NCBI RefSeq assembly: GCF_000422485.1
Contig: NZ_AULW01000016.1
Span: forward strand, 1 to 64,000
Origin: Paenibacillus pasadenensis DSM 19293
GTDB lineage: Bacteria; Bacillota; Bacilli; Paenibacillales; Paenibacillaceae
DNA length: 64,000 nt
Direction: 5' to 3'
The notes beneath the pieces were generated by a model. It was not told the origin of the DNA. It did not search any database and was given only the letters and a program-made list of their open reading frames with translations. Position numbers and translations under genes: made by a program. This document shows positions 57,890 through 64,000 of this stretch, in pieces. Every line of letters begins with the position of its first letter. Position 1 is the first letter of the stretch.

Positions 57890-57926
57890 TATTCCAACGA
57901 TCACAACGGCAGGAGGAGAGGAAGAG

Positions 57927-58256
57927 ATGGACAAGCGCAGCGATCGGATCGCGGAGATCGACAGCCTCTACGGGTCGATGACGGAGCAGGAGCGGGAGAA
58001 GTGGCGTCAGACGGCGGGAAGGTCATGGATCGGAGAGGTGCCGGAGCTGGCAAGCGGCGATTGGGACGGATGGGAGGAGGAGCGGCTGGAGGCGCTGGCG
58101 GGCATGCTGCGCGGCTTTCTCCTGACGGTTCGGCAAGCGGTGCCCGACATCCGGGAAGCCTATGCAAAGTTTCAAGCGGAAGGGCGGCAGCTGCCGCGGA
58201 AGGTCAGCTTCGGCTTCGAGCCGGAGCCAGGCAAAAAGAAAGACGAGGAAGAGTAG
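57927..58256 (+). CDS. Small protein of unknown function
   Basis: This 109-residue charged, mostly helical protein ends in a Lys/Glu-rich tail. I recognise no family. AGGAGAGGAAGAG precedes the ATG. It is a single-gene unit between the pheA terminator and its own, just upstream of safA, which might suggest a sporulation link, but nothing in the protein shows it. Confidence 0.65.
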   Translation: MDKRSDRIAEIDSLYGSMTEQEREKWRQTAGRSWIGEVPELASGDWDGWEEERLEALAGMLRGFLLTVRQAVPDIREAYAKFQAEGRQLPRKVSFGFEPEPGKKKDEEE

Positions 58257-58274
58257 CTTTCGCTTCGCCGTTCA

Positions 58275-58301
58275 GGCGCTCCGACGGAGCGCTCTTTTTT
58301 T
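58275..58301 (+). terminator. Terminator after the 57927 gene
   Basis: GCGCTCCG pairs with CGGAGCGC around a minimal loop and is followed by eight T residues. Confidence 0.85.
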
Positions 58302-58437
58302 TGCAATGCGCGCGGGGCTTGGATTATTTTGCGGAAAAGGGTGGCAGATGCCTAGTCGCTGCATACGATGTAACGACGGGCAGATGGGCGGGCAGCCGCC
58401 GCATTCGCAAGCATGCGAAGAGGAGGGAGTCGGCAAA

Positions 58438-60180
58438 GTGAAAATCCATATCGTGAAGAAGGGCGACACGCTGTACCTGATCGGCCAGAAATACGGGGTG
58501 AGCGTAGAAGAGCTGCAGAAGCTCAATCCGACCTTGACGAATCCTCATAACATCCTGATCGGCACGAAGGTCAAGGTGCCGGCATCGGCGAGCAAGCCGG
58601 GAGCGCCGGAGCTGATCCACAAGTACAAGGCGAAGATCGGCGATACGCTGTGGAAGCTGGCGAAGGCTTGGGGCGTCTCGCTGCAGGAGCTGATCAAGGC
58701 CAATCCGCAAATCGTGGATCCGGCCGAGCTCAAGGAAGGCGATACGGTCCATATTCCGAAGCCGTCCTCATCGCCGCTCACCGCGCAGCACAAGGCGGAG
58801 CCGGAATCCGGCGAGGGCGGCAAGAAGAATACGGCGCCGAAGGAAACGCCGGTCCCTGAGCCGGCAGCCGAGAAAAAGACGGAGGTCCAGGCGGAGCCCG
58901 TCACGCCGCCTCCGGTCGTGCAGACGGAGGAGCTGGTCGTGCCCGTCGTCGAGAAGCCTTCCTACGGTTCGTACGGCTCCGAGCACAAGGACTATGCTCC
59001 ATCGCCGCTTTCCGCCGCCGCTCCAGCCCAATCCGGCTATGGCCATAGCCACGCGGCCGGGGAAATGAACGAAACGGCGCATCCGTTCCTGCAGGAGAAA
59101 ATTCCGGCGACGGAAGCCTTCGCTCCGCTCTATCAGATGCCGCAGCTTCCGGGCTCGGTCGCCGGTGCGGCGGGAGCGGCGGGAGCGGGCTACGGCGGAT
59201 ACGGCCCTTACGGCTCGGGCTATTCGCAGGAAATTCCGGGGCTTGTCGCGGGCGCTGGAGAGGGCGGCTATGGCTCCGGTTACGGCGGTTACGGCAGCCC
59301 TAGCGGCTACGGCGGCTACGGCGCTTCGCCGATCGCCTCGTCGGAGCCGGTCCATGGCGGATACGCCGGACACGGCGGACCGTCGCCGTTGGCCGCGGCC
59401 GAGTCGGCATTCGGCCCTGGCCACGGCTATGGCGGCTACGGCTCCGGCGTTCTCGGGGCGGAGAGCGCGGGCTACGGATCGCCTTACGCTCCTTACGAGC
59501 CGTTCGCCGCCGGCGCCGCGGACGGCTATGGCCAGCCGGGCGGCTGGCCGGCCGGCATCTCGCCTGCCGCCGCTCCTTGGGGCGGCCAGCCGATGTACGG
59601 CGATCCGTATGCATCGGTTTATGGCGGCCAAGGCTATGCCGGCGGTTACGGCGGCTATGGCGGCTATCCGGCCCAGCCATTCGCCGGAGCGGCCGCCGGC
59701 TACCCGGCGGCTGCGGAGCAAGGCGCCGCGCCGTGGGCCCCCGGCCTCAGCGGCTCCTACAGCTACGGAGGCAGCGGCACCTGGCAGCCGGAGGCGGCGC
59801 TGCCCGCCTCCGCCGGGCAGGGCGGCTACGGCGCGCCGATGGCTGCCGGAGCGGCAGCGGGCTATGCGCAGCCGTCCTGGCCCGGCGCCACTGCCGGACT
59901 GCATGCGGGCGGCTACGGCCAGCCCGCGGCCGCCGCTCCGGCGCAGCTGAGCCCGGTTCAGGCGCAGCCCTGCGGATGCGGGGAGCGCGAGCAGGAGGCC
60001 GGCGAAGCCGAGCCCGCTGCCGCGGCGGCGGGAGGGCTGACGGTCAAAGGGCCTTCGAAGCCGGCCAAGACCGGCACGGCGTCGCCGCGCAAGCCGGCCA
60101 AAAAGGCGGTCATCCGTTCGGCGGCAAGGCCGACCGTGCGCCAGTCCAAGGGCAGCCGGCCGTGGATCAACCGCCGCTAG
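58438..60180 (+). CDS. safA: SafA-like spore coat morphogenetic protein
   Basis: SafA organises the inner spore coat and binds SpoVID and cortex. The 580-residue protein has two N-terminal LysM domains (about 1-47, KIHIVKKGDTLYLIGQKYGV, and 60-108, YKAKIGDTLWKLAKAWGV), then a Pro/Glu/Lys linker. About 300 residues of Gly/Tyr-rich repeats (GYGGYG and similar, about 185-510) follow, with a Lys/Arg-rich tail. B. subtilis SafA has one LysM and no such Gly/Tyr region. The GTG at 58438 has AGGAGGG upstream; the frame is open further upstream. Position after pheA supports orthology. Confidence 0.85.
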   Translation: MKIHIVKKGDTLYLIGQKYGVSVEELQKLNPTLTNPHNILIGTKVKVPASASKPGAPELIHKYKAKIGDTLWKLAKAWGVSLQELIKANPQIVDPAELKEGDTVHIPKPSSSPLTAQHKAEPESGEGGKKNTAPKETPVPEPAAEKKTEVQAEPVTPPPVVQTEELVVPVVEKPSYGSYGSEHKDYAPSPLSAAAPAQSGYGHSHAAGEMNETAHPFLQEKIPATEAFAPLYQMPQLPGSVAGAAGAAGAGYGGYGPYGSGYSQEIPGLVAGAGEGGYGSGYGGYGSPSGYGGYGASPIASSEPVHGGYAGHGGPSPLAAAESAFGPGHGYGGYGSGVLGAESAGYGSPYAPYEPFAAGAADGYGQPGGWPAGISPAAAPWGGQPMYGDPYASVYGGQGYAGGYGGYGGYPAQPFAGAAAGYPAAAEQGAAPWAPGLSGSYSYGGSGTWQPEAALPASAGQGGYGAPMAAGAAAGYAQPSWPGATAGLHAGGYGQPAAAAPAQLSPVQAQPCGCGEREQEAGEAEPAAAAAGGLTVKGPSKPAKTGTASPRKPAKKAVIRSAARPTVRQSKGSRPWINRR

Positions 60181-60253
60181 CGCTATGCATGCATAATTCC
60201 TCCAGCATCCGCTCATCCTAACGGCAAACGCGCCGGAAAGGGTGAAGGATGTC

Positions 60254-60934
60254 ATGCTCAAGCTGTTCCGCCTGTGGCCCAAACGGAATTGGAACCCTCT
60301 GCGCCGCCTGCCGCTGCGCCTCGCCTGCGCCGCGACCGGCGCGGCGCTGCTGCTCGCCGGCTATCCGCCTGCTTCGGCCGCCGCGCCTCAGCCTGCAGCC
60401 GCGGCGGCTCAGCCTGCCCGGACGGCCGAGCCGGCGGATGGCGGAGCCGGCGCGATGGAACCGGATCAAGGGGCGGCCGCTTTCCTTCGAGGCCGCGAGG
60501 CCGCTCCCGTCGTGCTGCGGAAAGTATATTTATGCGGCGTCGAGACGCAGCCGCTCGGCCGGCTGGAGGCGGAGGAAGTGCATCGGCTGCTGCTGGAGCA
60601 GCCCCGGCTGACCGCTACGGTCGATAGCGGCGAGGTGCTGCTGACGGAATGGATCGACGATCTGTCGGACGCATGCCGCCGAAGCGCCACGTTCGGCGTG
60701 GACGCCGACGGCAGCCTCACCCTTTTCGAAGGACCGCCGGAGGAGGAGAAGGTCATCAAGACCTTCTATCAGCTCGATCTGCAGCATATGGAAAGCTCGC
60801 TGCCGAAGGAGGAGCTCGACCGCCTGTTCGGCGGCATCCGGGTGGAGGACAAGGACGAATACAACAGCGTGCTCTCGAGCTACGGCGACTTCGCGGTCGG
60901 CGTCAGCCAGGGCGCCATGCATCAGACGTATTGA
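60254..60934 (+). CDS. bofC: BofC, sporulation checkpoint protein
   Basis: BofC is secreted from the forespore into the intermembrane space, where it restrains SpoIVB and so the sigma-K checkpoint. The 226-residue protein has a basic N-terminus and signal peptide (about 15-45, with ASAAA), an Ala-rich spacer and the BofC fold (KVYLCGVETQPLG, then a C-terminal domain with VDADGSLTLFEGPP). The start may be the ATG at 60254 or the GTG at 60242. Its targets SpoIVFA and SpoIVFB are encoded at 46-48 kb. Confidence 0.88.
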   Translation: MLKLFRLWPKRNWNPLRRLPLRLACAATGAALLLAGYPPASAAAPQPAAAAAQPARTAEPADGGAGAMEPDQGAAAFLRGREAAPVVLRKVYLCGVETQPLGRLEAEEVHRLLLEQPRLTATVDSGEVLLTEWIDDLSDACRRSATFGVDADGSLTLFEGPPEEEKVIKTFYQLDLQHMESSLPKEELDRLFGGIRVEDKDEYNSVLSSYGDFAVGVSQGAMHQTY

Positions 60935-61007
60935 CCGCTTGCGCGGGCATCCGCACGCCGCGGCGGCTTTCCTTGCCGCTCCGCATCTTTTCCCGCAAGG
61001 CTTCGCC

Positions 61008-61042
61008 AGCCCCTGATCTCCCGTCGGAGACAGGGGCTATTT
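61008..61042 (+). terminator. Terminator of bofC
   Basis: AGCCCCTG pairs with CAGGGGCT, with an inner CTCC/GGAG stem, followed by ATTT; the T-run is short. Confidence 0.65.
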
Positions 61043-61065
61043 GCCGGCTCCGCCAGCTCCTCTGA

Positions 61066-61079
61066 GAAACGCTTGTTCT
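61066..61079 (+). promoter_or_regulatory. Candidate LexA (SOS) box upstream of ruvC
   Basis: AAACGCTTGTTC fits the Gram-positive LexA pattern GAAC-N4-GTTC at seven of eight fixed bases. It overlaps the -35 of the promoter that follows, where a repressor would block it. In B. subtilis ruvAB is in the LexA regulon. Confidence 0.5.
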
Positions 61080-61104
61080 CATGAGAGAGTTATTTTGCTA
61101 TACT
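61076..61104 (+). promoter_or_regulatory. Promoter of ruvCAB
   Basis: TTCTCA (61076-61081) and TATACT (61099-61104) are spaced by 17 bases. Transcription would begin near 61111. Confidence 0.55.
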
Positions 61105-61117
61105 GATAGAGTCTGTA

Positions 61118-61138
61118 CCCCGGGCATCGGGGTTTTTT
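61118..61138 (+). terminator. Hairpin with T-run just after the ruvC promoter
   Basis: CCCCG (61118-61122) pairs with CGGGG (61128-61132), followed by six T residues. It would lie within the first 30 bases of the ruvC transcript, so it acts either as an attenuator or as a weak end of upstream transcripts. Confidence 0.5.
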
Positions 61139-61172
61139 CTTTTTTCAGAAATGACGGCAGGGAGTGGCGCGG

Positions 61173-61676
61173 GTGCGCATTTTAGGGATTGACCCGGGCA
61201 TCGCCATCGCCGGGTTCGGGTTCATCGACAAGGACGGGAGCAAGCTGGCGCCGGTGCAGTACGGCTCGATCGAGACCGAGGCCGGGACGCCTCACGAGCT
61301 GCGGCTCAAGCAGGTGTACGAGTCCGCCTCGTCGCTCATGGATACATACAAGCCCGACTGCGTGGCGGTAGAAAAGCTGTTCTTCAACCGCAACGTCACG
61401 ACGGCGTTCACGGTCGGCGAGGCGAGGGGCGTCATCCTGCTCGCCGCCGCGCAGCGCGGCTTGCCGATCAGCGAATATACGCCGATGCAGGTCAAGCAGG
61501 CCGTCGTCGGCTACGGCAAGGCCGAGAAGCGCCAGGTGCAGGAGATGGTGCGCATGTTCCTGCGCCTCGCCAAAATTCCCAAGCCGGACGACGTGGCGGA
61601 CGCGCTTGCAGTCGCGGTCTGCCATGCGCATTTTTCCGTCCTCCAGACCAAATTGAACGAGGTGCGCCGAAGATGA
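61173..61676 (+). CDS. ruvC: Holliday-junction resolvase RuvC
   Basis: RuvC cuts Holliday junctions. The 167-residue protein has the catalytic acidic residues in GIDPG (Asp7 region), VEKLFF and DVADALAVAVCH. The GTG at 61173 has AGGGAG eight bases upstream; a GTG three codons earlier overlaps that site. B. subtilis lacks RuvC and uses RecU, so having ruvC in front of ruvAB is notable in a Bacillales genome. Its stop overlaps ruvA. Confidence 0.94.
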   Translation: MRILGIDPGIAIAGFGFIDKDGSKLAPVQYGSIETEAGTPHELRLKQVYESASSLMDTYKPDCVAVEKLFFNRNVTTAFTVGEARGVILLAAAQRGLPISEYTPMQVKQAVVGYGKAEKRQVQEMVRMFLRLAKIPKPDDVADALAVAVCHAHFSVLQTKLNEVRRR

Positions 61677-62296
61677 TCGATTATGTGAAGGGCCGCGTCG
61701 CCCAGGTCGATGCCGACTCCGTCGTCATCGACGTCCGCGATATCGGATACCGCGTGTACACGCCCAACCCGTATGCCTTCGCGCGCAGCGAGGAGGCGGT
61801 GACGGTGTACTGCCACCATCATGTGCGCGAGGACGCCGCCCAGCTGTTCGGCTTCCAGACGCGCGAGGAGCAGGCGCTGTTCCGGCAGCTGCTGGAGGTG
61901 TCCGGCATCGGGCCGCGCGTCGCCGTCGGCATCCTCGCCGGAGGGCGGCCGGAGGCGGTCGTCGCCGCGATCCACCGCGAGGACCTGAGCTTCCTGACGC
62001 GGCTGCCGGGCATCGGCAAGAAGACGGCGCAGCGCATGATCCTCGACCTCAAGGACAAGCTCCAGCTCGCCGTGCAGACGGTCGAGCTGCAGTGGGAGGC
62101 GGAATCCTCCGGCGGCGGCACGGTCGCCGGAGCCGGCAGCGAGGCATGGACCGAGGCGCGCGAGGCGCTCGCCGCGCTCGGCTATACGGCGGCGGAGCTC
62201 GATCGCGCCTGGGCCGGCATGGGCGACGCCCAGCTGCCCGGCGAGACCGTCGACGCGCTCATGAAGCGCGCGCTGCAGCAGCTGTTCAAGGGCTGA
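61673..62296 (+). CDS. ruvA: Holliday-junction branch-migration protein RuvA
   Basis: This 207-residue protein has an OB-fold N-terminus ([21 protein letters not shown]), two helix-hairpin-helix motifs ([13 protein letters not shown] and [13 protein letters not shown]) and a C-terminal domain that contacts RuvB. It overlaps ruvC by four bases (ATGA). Confidence 0.96.
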   Translation: MIDYVKGRVAQVDADSVVIDVRDIGYRVYTPNPYAFARSEEAVTVYCHHHVREDAAQLFGFQTREEQALFRQLLEVSGIGPRVAVGILAGGRPEAVVAAIHREDLSFLTRLPGIGKKTAQRMILDLKDKLQLAVQTVELQWEAESSGGGTVAGAGSEAWTEAREALAALGYTAAELDRAWAGMGDAQLPGETVDALMKRALQQLFKG

Positions 62297-62318
62297 GCGC
62301 GCAGGAGGAGGGGAGCAG

Positions 62319-63320
<1,002 letters not shown>

Positions 63321-63324
63321 CGCC

Positions 63325-63855
63325 ATGAGAGGCCGGTCCGGCGCCGCTGGCGCGGCGGGAGAGCGGCGGCGCGGCGGGGCGGATGCCGCCGGGCTGACGG
63401 TGCTTTACGACGGCGGCTGCCGCCTCTGCCAAGGAGCGGTGGATCGTCTTCAGGCGCTCAAGCCAAGCGAGCCGATCCGATATGCGGCCGTGCAGGAGCT
63501 GACGGAGGGCGAGCTGCAGCGGCTGTTCCGCGGAGCGCCTCCCGCCTCCGGGCAGCTGCTGGAGAAGATCCACGCGGTCGCACGCGACGGCGCCGTCTAC
63601 GCCGGCAGCGCTGCGGTCGTGCGGGCGCTGCGCTCCGTGCGCGGCTTCGGCCGCATCGCCTGGCTGTACCGGCTGCCGGGCATGCGGCCGCTCGCCGATG
63701 CGCTCTACCGGTACGTCGCGGCCCGCCGCTACGCCTGGTTCGGCCGCGTCTCGACCGGCTGCGGCGCGGACTGCGTCATGCCTTCGGAGCGCGGAAGCGA
63801 CGGGGACGGCGACGGACATGAAGCGGAATGCGACCATCGAAAGGAGACCCAATGA
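63325..63855 (+). CDS. DCC-family thiol-disulfide protein (DUF393)
   Basis: The protein (176 residues) has the family signature LTVLYDGGCRLCQ, giving DxxCxxC near residues 29-35 and suggesting a thioredoxin-like redox role. An Arg/Gly-rich N-terminal stretch and an acidic, His-rich C-terminal tail are low in complexity. Partners are unknown. It starts four bases after ruvB and overlaps the next gene in ATGA. Confidence 0.85.
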   Translation: MRGRSGAAGAAGERRRGGADAAGLTVLYDGGCRLCQGAVDRLQALKPSEPIRYAAVQELTEGELQRLFRGAPPASGQLLEKIHAVARDGAVYAGSAAVVRALRSVRGFGRIAWLYRLPGMRPLADALYRYVAARRYAWFGRVSTGCGADCVMPSERGSDGDGDGHEAECDHRKETQ

Positions 63856-64000
63856 AGCGATCGAGAGCATATAAAGCGGCGGCCTGGCTCGGTCCGGCCG
63901 CGCTGGCGGCAAGCCTATGCCTTCCTTCCGCGGCGATGGCTGACGGAGAGGCGGGGCGCGCCATCCGGGTCGGCATCTTCATCACGGTTCCAAACAAATA
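63852..64000 (+). CDS. SpoIID/LytB-like protein, N-terminal part (cut by window end)
   Basis: Only 49 codons are visible. They encode a signal peptide (about 5-30, with a cleavage-like PSAAMADG) and the start of a mature domain reading GRAIRVGIFIT. IRVGxFI at this point and a position after ruvB suggest a SpoIID/LytB-domain protein (a lytic transglycosylase or amidase activator). AAAGGAGA precedes the ATG. The identification is tentative because the catalytic region lies outside the window. Confidence 0.5.
   Translation, partial: MKRSRAYKAAAWLGPAALAASLCLPSAAMADGEAGRAIRVGIFITVPNK

Noticed and set aside
58162-58437. Longer safA reading frame
   Set aside because: It overlaps the previous gene and its terminator. 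The LysM domain begins directly after the GTG at 58438, which has a ribosome binding site.

Overview
The window is chromosomal DNA from a GC-rich, endospore-forming member of the Paenibacillaceae (Paenibacillus, Cohnella or a close relative). The evidence is gene order and content. The block tig-clpX-lonB-lon-ysxC-hemAXCDBL-spoVID-valS-folC-spoIIB-maf-radC-mreBCD-minCD-spoIVFAB-rplU-prp-rpmA-spo0B-obg-pheB-pheA-safA-bofC-ruvAB is the Bacillus subtilis 240-250 degree region with a few insertions. Codon use is strongly GC-biased throughout. I see no prophage, insertion sequence or CRISPR array.

Layout. Positions 1-705 hold no convincing gene but are packed with short tandem and inverted repeats. 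Next come asnB (minus strand), two small unknown genes, a YihY/BrkB membrane protein, a DeoR-type regulator, a small EamA transporter and tRNA-Arg(UCU). From about 6.6 to 18.3 kb lies a protein quality-control block: trigger factor, ClpP, ClpX, LonB, Lon and the GTPase YsxC, with ispG and a serine hydrolase inserted. speD (19.4 kb) has a long leader that looks structured. From 20 to 28 kb is a compact tetrapyrrole operon, hemA-hemX-precorrin-2 dehydrogenase-hemC-(SUMT/HemD fusion)-hemB-hemL, which serves both heme and siroheme. Next come an RluA-type pseudouridine synthase, spoVID, a T-box-controlled valS-folC pair and murC. From 37 to 48 kb is the cell-shape, division and sporulation block: spoIIB-like, a DUF4321-like gene, maf, radC, mreBCD, minCD, rodA and spoIVFA-spoIVFB. 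Then follow rng, rplU-prp-rpmA, spo0B and obg, a methyltransferase, the threonine and phenylalanine genes (pheB-like ACT protein, hom, thrB, pheA), an unknown gene, safA, bofC, ruvCAB, a DCC-family protein and the start of a SpoIID/LytB-like gene cut by the window edge.

The genes work together in a few themes. Sporulation runs from the phosphorelay (Spo0B) through engulfment and septum factors (SpoIIB-like), forespore proteolysis (LonB) and the sigma-K checkpoint (SpoIVFA, SpoIVFB, BofC) to coat assembly (SpoVID, SafA). Growth and shape genes are interleaved with them.

Four features lie outside the obvious genes: (1) a 28-codon membrane-toxin-like gene at 46015-46101 (minus) with a convergent antisense transcript, arranged like a type I toxin-antitoxin pair; (2) the speD leader with nested helices and an alternative helix abutting the ribosome binding site; (3) an apparent AUU start codon under a very strong ribosome binding site at 6592; (4) paired, partly co-varying repeat hairpins at the left edge.
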